A stretch of 64,000 bases of DNA from Scilla litardierei (taxonomy: Eukaryota > Streptophyta > Magnoliopsida > Asparagales > Asparagaceae): positions 177,526,051 through 177,590,050 of the forward strand of contig CM061138.1 in the NCBI GenBank assembly GCA_030789695.1, given 5' to 3'. The notes below the pieces were generated by a model, which was not told where the DNA came from, did no database searches, and saw only the letters and a list, made by a program, of their open reading frames with translations. Position numbers and translations under genes: made by a program. Positions 44,244 through 54,470 of this stretch are shown piece after piece (positions within the stretch are counted from its first letter, which is position 1; every line of letters begins with the position of its first letter).

Positions 44244-45490
44244 AGTAGGAGCTCGGAAGGGAAAAAATAGAGAGGAAGAAAGAAAAAGAAAACTCTAAAC
44301 CCTAGATCGTCCATCAGAGCCACCAAAATCGAAAACGACACACCAAGTAAGCAAACGCCAAATCACACCACTAAACCTAGGAAAGCGAGTCCAAATAAGT
44401 GTCGTGGGTCCACGCGGTGAAGCGCGAGTGAGCGTCGTCGTGTGCTAGCAAATGGTGATGCTTTCTACGATGTGCTATGAGGCTCGATATACACAAATCC
44501 AAGATATGACCCAAAATATCGATCCGAATTGAATTAAGAGGCGAATATAAGTTCAAGCATGCATGAGAAGAGTGGGAATAGAAGCGTATCATGCATCGGG
44601 GACTCCACAACTAGGGTTAAGGAAATCACGCCACTACAGCCTAGATACTAGCTAAAAAGTTCCTAATCCAAGTGTTTTCGATAACGACGGGGGTTGAGAT
44701 GATATGGAGAAGAACACTCGGTGCAAATTCTCGCCTTCCCTTTATTCTTGGCAAGAATGAAAAAATATTCACACAGAAATTTTTTTGGGTTTTGGGCATT
44801 TGTATTTTTTTTTTTTGAATTTTTGGGCTATACACAATTTTTCTTTTCTTTTCTTTTTGGGGTTTTCTTTTCTTTTCTCTTTTTTTTGGATTTTTTGGTT
44901 TTTGGCTATACACATGTGTACTCTCCCAAGTGGGAGAACGGTACACGACGAGGGGATTTGCACCAAGTAAAACAAAAAAGAAGTCGAAATCTAAACACTT
45001 GGGCAAAGGAAACTATTCTCGCTAAATAGAGCGTAGGCTAAATGGGTTATCCTAGTCCTTAGTTGTGGAATCCCGACGCATGCGAATTGAAGTATACGAT
45101 ATAAATATAGCATGCATATAGTGGAAAGAAATACCGCATATTCAAATCGGAGCATGGTAATCTAGGGGTCATTCCTGGACAGGCATATAAAGTAAAATCA
45201 CAAGGCAGAAGCACACCAAATGCTAGTCACGACACACGACTCACAAAAAAGCTAAGTGGACCTGCGATGCGTGAAATGCAAGAGGACTCGAAATCCTAGG
45301 GTTAGTGAGTGTGATCATCGATGCAAAGCTAGGTGTGTGTGACTTTGTGGCGATTCATCATAGGATTCATCTCTAGGAGAAAGAGCTAAAAGAAAGAAAG
45401 AAAGAGAAAAAAGAAGAAAAAATAAAAACACGATGAAAACGACACAAAAAAACAGAAAAAGAAGGACTAAACCGATGCACACAGTGCGAC
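44244..45490 (-). other. GagN-1 non-coding region, low complexity
   Basis: No credible gene. Contains long T and T/C runs (44790-44900) and purine-rich A/G runs (45380-45470). ORFs here are low-complexity frames (poly-Phe/Leu or poly-Lys). Confidence 0.6.
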
Positions 45491-45536
45491 TCCCCCAAGC
45501 TGAAGTTTGCATTGCCCCCAATGCAATATGAGTGAG
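45491..45536 (-). other. Stem-loop plus CAGCTTGGGGG module, copy 2
   Basis: Plus strand: CCCCCAAGCTGAA, two bases, TTGCATTG (45507-45514), loop CCCC, CAATGCAA (45519-45526), TAT, GAGTGAG. Same layout and flanks as copy 1 with an unrelated stem sequence that still pairs perfectly. Confidence 0.75.
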
Positions 45537-45975
45537 GACGGGAGGGCAATGAAAATGGGGGGGGATACGCACTGACACAAAAAGAAATGAAAACGAGGAA
45601 AACACATAGATAAAATTGAAAAAGAAAGAAAGATCAAAATCAAAATCAAACAAAACGAAAAATAAAAATAAAAGGCACACGACACGACACTCAAAAAAAA
45701 TGAAAAACAAGCACACACACACACACAAAATGAGAAAAACAAACAAAACACGACAGCATACCAAAATAGACGTCCCCCAAGCTAGACCAGAAAGTGCTAG
45801 CGAAATGATATGATCAATGGAATCTAGATATGTGCAAGGGGGAGTCAAAAACAAAAGAGAGGTGAAGTCAGAAAGCAACACGCAAATAGTCCCCTCCCTC
45901 TGACAGAGACAAAGCAAGGCCCCGAAAAGACAGATGGGCACAAATACGGGGGGGGGCAAAAGTGGGAGAGAAAAA
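45537..45975 (-). other. GagN-1 non-coding region with a third CCCCCAAGCT motif
   Basis: A-rich (AAAATCAAAA, ACACAC words). CCCCCAAGCTAGA at about 45774 is a third motif copy but has only a 5-bp GCTAG/CTAGC inverted repeat. No gene seen. Confidence 0.55.
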
Positions 45976-46320
45976 TTAAGCAGGGGCACCACCCTCTGGG
46001 GGTGGTGACGGGGGCCTGCGCTGTGGACCAGGGGTCGTGGGGGGTGGAATGTGGAGCTCGGAGACGTCGGGTGGGTCTTCGCGGATGTGGCGAACGAAGC
46101 TTTGAAGGAAGGGGAGGTCTCGGTCGACGGACTCCTCGGTTATCCGACCACCCTGCCCAGCTAGGAGGATCATGGCCATGAATCGATCGGCTTGGTCTTG
46201 ATCGGGGGCAGGTGGGTTGGAGGTGGTGGGTTGAGCGGGGGGCTGTGCGCGACGAGCGCGACGGTTAGGCCTAGGGTTCGAAGAGCTGGCGTCGGTGGGT
46301 TTAACACGGCGGGGAGGCAT
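45976..46320 (-). CDS. GagN-1 small ORF, 114 aa, unknown
   Basis: ATG at 46318-46320 (MPPRRVKPTDASSS), stop at 45976. The frame is open upstream to 46452, but the Met before the basic segment is preferred because many plant gypsy extra ORFs begin with a PPRR/Pro-Arg-rich start. Basic N-terminus (RPNRRARRAQPP), middle part with MAMILLAGQGGRITEE and LPFLQSFVRHIREDPPDVSELHI, Pro-rich end. It lies 430 bp downstream of an array and TATA box. It may be a remnant of a longer ORF. I do not recognise a domain. It is not similar to the Sire aORFs by eye. Confidence 0.5.
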   Translation of the reverse strand: MPPRRVKPTDASSSNPRPNRRARRAQPPAQPTTSNPPAPDQDQADRFMAMILLAGQGGRITEESVDRDLPFLQSFVRHIREDPPDVSELHIPPPTTPGPQRRPPSPPPEGGAPA

Positions 46321-46750
46321 TGTGCGGGTGTCTTGTGTGCGCGCGAGTGTGCAAAAGTTCAACGAATTCAACATAAACACGAAATACAACCAACAAGCAA
46401 TTGAAATATTTGGGGTAAGATTAAAATTAAGTAAAGGAGCGAGTTTACCCAAATGAGATGAAGATAGTCGATCGTAGACGCCCCGATGCTACTCGATTGG
46501 AGCACGATGTGAAGCCGCTGCGACTTCTTCAACATGTTCCGAAGCGGGGGGGAAATGGGTGAAATCTAGGGTTTGTGTGGAGGGAGATGGCGGGGGAAGG
46601 GAGAGAAATGATGGTGGACGGGTTGGGAAATGGCTGGGGAAGAAGATCGAGGCCGATCTTGGGGAAGAAAGCAGGAAGGCGCTCGACGGGAGACGAAATG
46701 GCAGAGATTCGGGCGATCGGGCGAGGGTGAAAACGAACAGGTGTCGGGGG

Positions 46751-46760
46751 GGTTATATAG
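46751..46760 (-). promoter_or_regulatory. Internal TATA box of GagN-1
   Basis: The minus strand reads CTATATAACC, preceded by AAACC so that AAACCCTA (telo-box) overlaps it. It lies 14 bp downstream of the internal palindrome array and about 430 bp before the small ORF. Confidence 0.5.
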
Positions 46761-46773
46761 GGTTTTAAGTCGA

Positions 46774-47113
46774 ACCGATCGGGTGACTTGTCACCTGATC
46801 GGTTGACGGTTAGGTCGAAAACTTGCCGAAGGAATGCTACAGGCGAACCGGTCGGGTGACTTTTCAACCGACCGATTGGCCGCTCCACTCATTTTCCCGA
46901 GAGCTTACGGCTGCTCACCCGGTCGCATCAACCGATCGCCCTCGAACTCAACCGATCGGTTGATATTCCCCAAAATTTCCCGAGAGTTCTTCCCAGCTCA
47001 CCCGGTCTGCCACCCGGTCTCTTCATTACTCAACCGATCGGGTCATATGGGGACAGATCTCGGCATGTATCTGATACATCCCAACCGATCGGGTGAGTTA
47101 TCAACCGATCGGT
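46774..47113 (-). repeat. Internal palindrome array of GagN-1
   Basis: Sites of ACCGATCGGT type start at 46774, 46793, 46847, 46867, 46917, 46930, 46950, 47000, 47012, 47033, 47084 and 47104. Pairs are mostly 19-21 bp apart. Same motif as the LTR array; placed between the gag-protease part and the small ORF. Confidence 0.88.
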
Positions 47114-47244
47114 TGGGGCTTGTTTCCTGCAAAAACCAATAAAATTGTTTAAGTCCCCGAACGGATGTTCTCGCGGCTGATTTTATTTATAAAAATAGAT
47201 AAAATAAATTAAAAAATAACGCTAAAAATTGGAGAAAAAGTTTA

Positions 47245-47311
47245 GAACATGGGTTGCCTCCCATGAAGCGCACTCGTTTAACGTCGTTGGCTCGACGCCC
47301 GCGAGAGATAC
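47245..47311 (-). other. Post-pol conserved block of GagN-1
   Basis: The minus strand contains GACGTTAAACGAGTGCGCTT followed by CATGGGAGGCAACCC. From memory, a TTAAAC...GGGAGGCAACCC block follows integrase in Athila/Tat-type gypsy elements. Here it lies right after the protease region, which would place a deletion of RT to integrase just before it. Confidence 0.5.
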
Positions 47312-50024
47312 TCATGGTGGTTGGTACGGGTGATGCCCAAAGTTCGGCATCTCTTCTTCATTGGAGCTGAAGGAACTTGGAGTAGTCAGCGGCTGGAAAA
47401 ATACTTGCTCGACTACCCTCCCCTTGTTCTTGGGATCCGGGGGCTTTTCCTTGGTGTTGGCGCTTCCCGCCATCTTCGTCAGGATCCGGACCTCGTCTTT
47501 AGTGAGGTCCATGGGCTCTTTCCCCGTTCTCCTCGCAGGAGGAGTCTTGGGGAACCCGGGAGGGGTCGTTCTTACTGCACTTAGTTTTCCAGCAGCTTCT
47601 CTGTCTTCGGGGCCGTCTCCATCTTCTGAATCCCCCAAGTCATCCGGGGGTTTCTCAGGAGAATCTCCCAGGAGCTCTCCTCTACAGCTTTTTCTTCTTC
47701 TATCTCAAGCAAATTGCATCCAGGGTCATCAGGGGGATCGGGGTGCTTCATGGATAATCCCAGGTCAAACTCAACTTTCTCTCCGCTGACGTTCAAAGAT
47801 AGTTTTCCGTTCTTCACATCTATTAGAACGCCAGCAGTGGCCATGAAAGGCCGTCCCAGGATAATGGGGGTGTGTGCGTCTTCGGGCATGTCCATGAATA
47901 CAAAGTCCACAGGCACATGCACCCCTCTCACATTCACGGGAAGGTCATCCACAACTCCCACCGGATATTTGACCGATCGGTCAGCTAGTTGTAGGGTCAT
48001 ACCGGTGGGCTCCAAATCGCACATCCCTATCCTTCTGTACATTGACAAGGGCATCAAACTAACACTCGCTCCGAGATCGACGAGTGCGCGATGAATCTTC
48101 ACTGCCCCGATCGTGCAAGGAATAGAGAAGCTCCCCGGGACTTTAAGTTTCGGCGGATTTGCCCTCTGGATAAGAGCGCTACACTCCGCCGTCAACACTA
48201 CTTTCTCTTTTCTAGACCCTCTAGTCACCAAATCTTTCAAGAATTTTGCATAGGAGGGGATTGTTTCGATTGCTTCTAGGAAGGGGATCTGCAAACTCAG
48301 GTCCTTGACCATGGCGAAGAACTTGCCATATTTCTCATCAATTTTTACCTGAGCTAACCGTTGTGGAAATGGCACAACGGGTTTATACACTTTAGGGCTC
48401 TCTTCCCCCCTCTTCTCCTTCTCTTCTTCAGAGACTCCCTCCGGAGTCATAGGATTTGATGACGAAGCTCCGGTGTCGTTTGATTTTTCGATCGGTTTCT
48501 CAACGACCAATGGTGCTTCCGGGTTGCTAGGGGGCACTCTAGTAGGAATTTGTGTCCCGCTTCTCAGAACGATAGCGGACACATTTGCGTGTTCGTGCAC
48601 GAGTGCCGATGTTTGGGTTGCTCCCCTCGGGTTCACCTCCGGTTGTGGCGGTAATTGGTTTTGTGACCTTGCAAGGTTCGCCACTTGTAACCCCAGCTGG
48701 GTTACTTGGTCCGTGAGGGTCCGCTGACCCATTTCCAGCTTTTGGTTGATCCTCTCCTGGTTGGTAATATATTGAGTCAAGAGAGACTCAACCGGAGAGA
48801 CGGCCCTCTGTTGGCCATACTGCTGCTGCTGCTGGAACGGCTGCTGATTCCTGGGGGCGTAAGATTGTTGCTGAAATGGTTGCTGCTGTGGCCTAGCCGG
48901 CTGATAAGTTTGTTGCTGCGGCTACTGAGGCGGTGAGGGCTGAAATGGTGGCCGGTAACTGAAGTTCGGGTGGTTCCGGTTGTTTGGAGAGTAGGCCGGG
49001 TTGGAAGTTGTCCTTGGCGGATACGGCGCATTTCCCGTAGGGTTGTAAAATAGTGCGCTCGCCTGATCCAACGGTGGCGAGATGTCACCACCGTCAAATT
49101 CCCCAAAGAATTCAGACTCTACCGCAGAAATTTGCTGTGTACCGGCCCCACCGGCTCCTACCATTAGTGCGGAGATCTGGGTCGAAAGCAAGTCAAACTT
49201 GCTTGAAAGTTTGTCGACGTCCTCGACTCTGTGTATACCCCGGATCTTGGTGTGGCTCTCTCATCACACCACCGCTCATTGTTGGATGCCATATTTTCCA
49301 GAATATGCCCGGCATCCTCCTCACTTCTAGACATGAAGGAACCCCCAGCCGCGGCGTCCATAGAAGATTTCAGGTCATCCCTCAACCCATTGTAGAACAG
49401 ATTAATAATCTGCCACTTCGGAAGCTCATGGTGAGGGCATCTTCTTTGCATCTCTTTATATCTCGTCCAAGCTTCATGCAAGGACTCGTGGCTGGCCTGG
49501 GAGAAGGAGGAGATTTCACTCCTCAACTTCATGGTCTTCCCCGGAGGAAAGAACTTTGTTAGAAAAGCGTTGGAGAGCTTCTCCCAGGTGTTGAAAGTGT
49601 TGGGGTCCTTCCCCCTTAGCCATTGCTTGGCTTTATCTCGCAAAGAGAAGGGGAACAGCTTCAGACGGATAGCCTCTGTCGTGACACCATTAATCCGGAA
49701 GGTGTCACACTTCTCCAAGAAGGAGTCTAGGTGCTCGATCGGGCTCTCCATGGGTGCACCCGCAAACTGATCCTGCTGGATCCACGTCACCAATGACGGC
49801 TTTAGCTCAAAGCTTTGGGCCGTGATAGCTGGAGGACGGATGGCGGAAGTGGACTCGATAGATGGCATCGAGTATTCCAGCAGAGACTTCTGAGGTGGGG
49901 TGTTCTCCTCCATGGATTCGGGATCTTCCCTTCTCCGCTTCTCGGCGGCCAAGCGCCTAAGGGTGGCGTTAATCTCTGGATCGAGGGGGATCAAGTCGTC
50001 AAGACTCCTTGAACTCCTGCGCAT
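47312..50024 (-). pseudogene. gag: GagN-1 gag-protease, with breaks
   Basis: ATG at 50022-50024 (MRRSSRSLDDLIPLDPEIN). A retrotransposon gag domain (AKQWLRGKDPNTFNTWEKLSNAFLTKFF, QRRCPHHELPKWQIINLFYNGL in two parts) runs to about 49240, then a frameshift. The middle Gln-rich part (NYNP/QQQ type) has a TAG at 48922-48924. The last open piece, 48780-47581, carries a retropepsin with VDLGASVSLMP (residues 235-245 of that piece) and IILGRPFMATAGVLID. DLGAS instead of DTGAS is normal for this gypsy group. A further frame continues to 47312. No RT motif was found in any frame between 47312 and 44002. Confidence 0.85.
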
Positions 50025-50192
50025 GAAAAACAACAAACACCCATGAAGCGACAAGCGGGAAAGAGACAGATAAAATAAGAAATAAAAATAAGAAAAATAA
50101 AAAGAAAAAGGAGAATGCGAAAATTATCGCGAGGTAGGGATGTGAGCTAGACACGAGGGTTCATGAGATCCTAAAATAACAAGCATGTTGCC

Positions 50193-50210
50193 TCCCCGAC
50201 AACGGCGCCA
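50193..50210 (-). promoter_or_regulatory. Primer binding site of GagN-1 (tRNA-Asp type)
   Basis: The minus strand reads TGGCGCCGTTGTCGGGGA, six bases from the 5' LTR. It is the complement of the plant tRNA-Asp 3' end with one difference, as I recall that tRNA; this is the primer site usual in Athila/Tat elements. Confidence 0.85.
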
Positions 50211-50216
50211 TAAACT

Positions 50217-51580
50217 TGACCGGCGCCCCGCTTGCGTCGCGGCGGCGTGGTGTCGTTTACCGCAAGTTTCACGGTTAGTGTAGGGTGCGGGAATATCGAA
50301 CTCAGGGAGTCGAGGTTGTGCTTGGGTCAGGTAGGACCTGAATCACCCCGAGGGGCGAGCTAGCCCGAATCGGTAGATGGTTGTCACGAAAGAAAATATA
50401 AGCGTATGAACGAAAAGAAAGTAAACCCGGGACTTTGGTTTCCAACCCGACGAGAGACTCTCGCCGATACGGCCTTCGGGTATGGATAGCGATCAGGATT
50501 AGGGTCTAATGGTGAGACGTTGCCTCTGAAAGTGGTACCGGCGTCCCATGGGCCCGATATTCCGGTCGGTGCCCAGGATGATACACCGGACTTCCCGGGT
50601 TCGATCAGTGGGCACTCCCGTGTCCATTAACACTGATCGATCCCGGGAGCACTAAACCCGCAACGATATCTCCCAACGTCTCATCCTGCCGCTCCCGCGT
50701 GCTAGGATTCGGCGTCTACGCTAAGGGCGTGAGCTATGGCTAGGGAGTCAACCGCCAAGTTTATTCCCCCTTGGCCTGACGGTCAAAGGCGGTCTTTTTC
50801 CCGCCAATGACAATGAAACACCCCGCTTAACCTTTAGATTCCTACTCCCTATCGATTTCCTAACCCTATGGACACATTGGGAAGAGCCCCCGAAGGGGTT
50901 TCCACCAAAATCCCAGATTTGGGAACTACTCACAGAAATTCATGAAAAAGCAATCTAAATGAAATTTAACCGTTGAAATCATAATCGGACAATTGCAATG
51001 CGGAAGTAATAGAGTAATAAAGACAATACTAAAATTTTAGAAAGATCTGAAAACTTACTAAAGAGTAACAATTACAGCCGTCACAAGGAAATAAAACAGT
51101 AGAAAAACAGCAACTCCCGTTTCTGGAACCCTAGGGGCTCTATATATAGACTTACGCATCAACCGATCGGTTGACAAGTCAACCGGTCGGTTGATCCGTT
51201 ACAGATAAATCACAGAAAACAGCGAGTTTTCACCCGACCTCATGAACCGATCGGGTGAGTTCTTGAGCGATCGGTTGGATCTTGGAGCAGTCGGGTGAAC
51301 CGGTCGGTTCGACGCCCGTGTCTTCAGCTCTTTTTCCTCAGCTACAGATGAACCGATCGGGTGAGAGTCACCCGATCGGTTGGAATTCCGCTCGAAAAAA
51401 CAGAGAACATCCGCCCGCAGAACCGGTCTGTGAACCGGTCGGGTGACTTCTTTGTGAGCTGCGGTAGAGACCGGGTGGTGCACGCGTGCATCACCCGATC
51501 GGTTGAAGATGACCAACCGACCGGGTGAGGGGCTGAAAGATGAATTCTTCGACGTTTGACCCCCTGGATCACGCGTGACT
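50217..51580 (-). repeat. 5' LTR of GagN-1
   Basis: 1364 bp, same length as 42638-44001. TATA at 51140-51149, array at about 51160-51525. Part of an ORF at 51342-52205 is Tek-1 gag running into this LTR by chance. Confidence 0.9.
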
Positions 51581-51585
51581 TGAAC

Positions 51586-52313
51586 TGGGCCGTCTGTACT
51601 GGCCGAGATAATGCCTTCTGTGATCCTGAGGGTCGTCTGTCGCCTGTAGGCATCTTTCCTATACTCCGCAAATGGATCTCATATAACCTTGCTGCCTCGA
51701 GCACATCCTCCTGTGTGGCAAGTTTCTGTGTAGACATCGCCTCCCTATACGCCAGATCTAGTCCCATACGAAAATGTCGAGCTCGGGTGGCATCAATCGC
51801 AACAAGCTCCGGGGCAAACTTGCTCAGCAAGGAGAACTCGGCATCATACTCATCCACGGTCCGCCGGCCCTGAGTCAACTGCTCAAAACGCTGCCTGAGC
51901 TCATCCTTTGTGGTCTCTGGAAGGAACTTCGACTCAAAACGCTCCTTGAATGTCTTCCAAGAGATAGGACCTTTTAGATGCCGTTCTTGGGCATCCCACC
52001 AATCTCTGGCCTGATGGGTCAACTGCCTTTTTGCTGCATCAACCCAACTCTCCTGTGGAAATCCAACAGCTGGGAGGTCATCCTTGGTGCGCTGTAACCA
52101 CTCATCAACCTCCAGGGATGTCTCCTTGCCAGAAAAAGTCTTCGGCTTCATTGCCCTGAACTGCTTGAAGCCTGTGGTCTTCTGACCCTGCATCTTAGCG
52201 AGCATCTCAGCCTGCTGACCCAGACTCGCCTAGAAACCCAGCAAAACCCTCTCCGTCAAAGAGGGCTCAGCGTGCTCCATCTCTGACGAAGATATCCCGT
52301 TTCCACTGTCCAT
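51586..52313 (-). pseudogene. gag: Tek-1 gag, 5' part
   Basis: ATG at 52311-52313 (MDSGNGISSSEMEHAEPSL). A TAG at 52230-52232 interrupts early. Then a retrotransposon gag domain: FRAMKPKTFSGKETSLEVDEWLQ, WDAQERHLKGPISWKTFKERFESKF, EQLTQGRRTVDEYDAEFSLLSKF. It ends QTAQFK at the GagN-1 junction and continues at 42637. It would form the capsid; this copy is broken. Confidence 0.88.
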
Positions 52314-52438
52314 TCTGCAGAGAAAGAGGACAGCACAAGTGGAATTAGTACCATATATGACGGCATTAAAGTGTATTGGATGTATCATCCTTTCGCATAT
52401 CGCAGTGTGAGCGGACCTGCATGGGCCACCACTAAACC

Positions 52439-52718
52439 TGTCACGTCCCATTCCCACAAATACTTTATAAGGCAACACAACCCAAGGGGAGGGAGGATGG
52501 AGCGTGACAAGCCGCGATTTTACACCAAGCGTGAGTAGAGAAACACAATAATCAGGCCACTGCGAATGCTCGGATCATACATCACAGATATATAAAAGAA
52601 AAAACAACACATACTACCATCACAGAGAGTACATATCCACAGAACCACATATCCAAAGAGCGTACCACACACCATCATTAAGTACAAAGTGAACTGACTC
52701 AAGTACGTACATGAGAAG
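52439..52718 (-). repeat. Tek-1 5' LTR, first 280 bp
   Basis: TGTCACGTCCCATTCCCAC..., closely matching 9512-9790 until GAGAAG, where SireB-2 begins. The rest of the LTR lies outside the window. I could not recognise a standard primer binding site beside it. Confidence 0.82.
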
Positions 52719-54470
52719 TGTAATGCCCTACAAGCTACTGCACAAGTACTAGAGGGGGGTGAATAGTACTTTAAAAATAACAAGGAGTATAATTCCTAAT
52801 TATAGTGCAAACAACTACCAAATCAATTTACGGAAGCTTAAATTGAATGACAACAACAAAAATAACAATGCTAACAAAAGATGTTACTGGGTTCGGATCC
52901 ACCCAAGTCTCTCCGACCTGTTCCCGGTGATCCTACGTCCCAACCACCCGGATCCCCTCCGGATACTTAGGTTAGAAACCCTAACCCAAGATTTCCACTA
53001 TGATATCTTGTGAAAAACCTTCACAAGATCAAATCATACATGCAATGGCAATAGTGAATCCCACAACCCGGGATCACAACCTTCTCTCACAACCGAGAGA
53101 ATCAATAAGCAATATAAACAAGTTTATAATGAAATAAACAATCTTACCACAAAATCCTATACCTTGAGTTTTCTTACCAAATAGGTGCATGGAGGGATTT
53201 GAGGAAGATGAAGTCACCAAGACCTAGCACCAAAGAAATGACCAGCAATGGGTGCCTAGGAGTGATTTGGAGACTTGAATCAAGCTAGAGCTTGAAGGGC
53301 TCACTAAGAACAAACTTCTCTCAAGATGGATTCTAGATCTAGAAAGTGAGAGAATGGATTTCTTGTGAGGAAGAGAGCTTTGGAAATAAGTGAGAATGGC
53401 TATCTCTTTCAATCTCAATGAATCTCTTAATGGCAGCTCTAACCTAGAGAGAAATGACCTAGGTTCGTATTTAGAGGGTCCCATAAAAACAAGTTAGGTC
53501 AAGTCCCAACGGATAGAAATCTGAGGCAACTAGTCGGTCAAAGAACAACCACTGACCGAATAGTTCATCAACTAGTCGGTCAGTCAAACAACATGGACCG
53601 ACTAAGTGAAGAACTGAGAAGAGATAGAAATTCAGACCTAGAAATCTAGTCGGTCCAAGAAGACTTTCTGACCGACTAGTTTCACAACTAGTCGGTCAGT
53701 CAGTGAACGTAGACCGACTAAGAGGCAAAAACAAATAGTCTGAATACAAATTGACTTAGTCGGTCCAAGAACAAATGTTGACCGACTAGATTATCAACTA
53801 GTCGGTCACCAAACGTTCTTAGACTGACTAACGATAAACAGTAGCTTAGGAGAAATTTGGCATGTACAGTAAATCACAACTAGTCGGTCAAAGAAGCATC
53901 ACTGACCGACTAGTTCACAAACTAGTCGGTCGGTGAGTCAACGTAGACCGACTAACTGTAAACAGTACTAAACAAGAAAAGATTAACTCAAACTAGTCGG
54001 TCCAAGAAGCTCTGTTGACCGACTAGATCATGATCTAGTCGGTCAGTACTTCTTCTTGTACCAACTAACATGCACAAACAAGTCCGAATCGAAGCGCGAT
54101 GCTTCAAGGAAGTTAGAGTGGACTTGTACTAAGATCCTAGAGCTACGATATGAGCGTTATGAAGATAGAATTGTAAGATATACTCAAGGCTTAACATTCT
54201 ATAGATCGAAGCTAAAAGACTATAAATAAAACCTTAATGAACGGTCTTCGAGAGCTTCGATCAATTCTTCATGACTTCCAAAACGGTCCAAAGGCTTCAA
54301 CGAAGCTTTAGGCAATGAATACGAGCTTTGAGAAGTCTTGACATGTCGCTTTGATTGTTCTCGTGAAATTGGCGACGATCTCCAATACTGCGATCACAAA
54401 TTGTTAGTTCATGAATTATTTATGTTTGCTCATCATCCAAAACCAAATTCGGGGAGTCCAATATTCAACA
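52719..54470 (-). repeat. 3' LTR of SireB-2
   Basis: 1752 bp, plus strand TGTAATGCCC...ATATTCAACA. Palindrome array at about 53527-54068. The TATA position reads CTCTAAATAC, so the box is altered. Confidence 0.95.
53527..54068 (-). repeat. LTR palindrome array of SireB-2
   Basis: The same five-unit TAGTCGGTC/GACCGACTA array as the other SireB LTRs. Most half-sites are intact; a few have drifted (GACCGAATAG, TAGACTGACT). Confidence 0.88.

Larger units (their letters stand above)
42638..51580 (-). mobile_element. GagN-1: non-autonomous gypsy-type LTR element with gag and protease only
   Basis: 8943 bp. Two LTRs of 1364 bp each (42638-44001 and 50217-51580); about 17 differences counted by eye, so the insertion is young. 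Flanks TGAAG (42633-42637) and TGAAC (51581-51585) look like a TSD with one mismatch. tRNA-Asp type primer binding site. Gag and protease are present, but no RT, RNase H or integrase; the space holds a palindrome array, a small ORF and A/T-rich non-coding DNA. Primer site, gag and post-pol block resemble Athila/Tat-type gypsy. It must be moved in trans. Confidence 0.88.
9512..52718 (-). mobile_element. Tek-1: Ty3/gypsy chromovirus (Tekay/Del-like), split by three insertions
   Basis: Own sequence: 9512-12034, 38765-42637 and 51586-52718. Order on the minus strand is 5' LTR, gag, protease, RT, RNase H, integrase, chromodomain, 3' LTR. The order RT before integrase and the C-terminal chromodomain identify a chromovirus. 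It is interrupted by SireA-2 in the 3' LTR, GagN-1 in gag and SireB-2 in the 5' LTR. The two LTR ends align by eye (around 9512 and 52439: CACG.CCCATTCCCAC). The remainder of the 5' LTR lies beyond SireB-2, outside the window. Many stops and frameshifts show that it is old and inactive. Confidence 0.88.

Noticed and set aside
44641..45006. Lys-rich and Phe-rich ORFs in both strands at 44.6-45.0 kb
   Set aside because: Products of poly-T/poly-A runs only.
45315..45992. 225-codon minus-strand ORF rich in Phe and Leu, looking like a membrane protein
   Set aside because: It is translation of purine-rich low-complexity DNA; no conserved start, no family resemblance, and it overlaps the stem-loop module.
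46529..46888. 119-codon ORF starting in the GagN-1 internal array
   Set aside because: It reads through the palindrome sites (PTGSP, NRSGDKSPDRF) and the TATA region; repeat-derived.
51342..52205. A 287-codon ORF joining Tek-1 gag to further sequence
   Set aside because: The last part after 51585 is GagN-1 LTR read by chance; gag continues at 42637.
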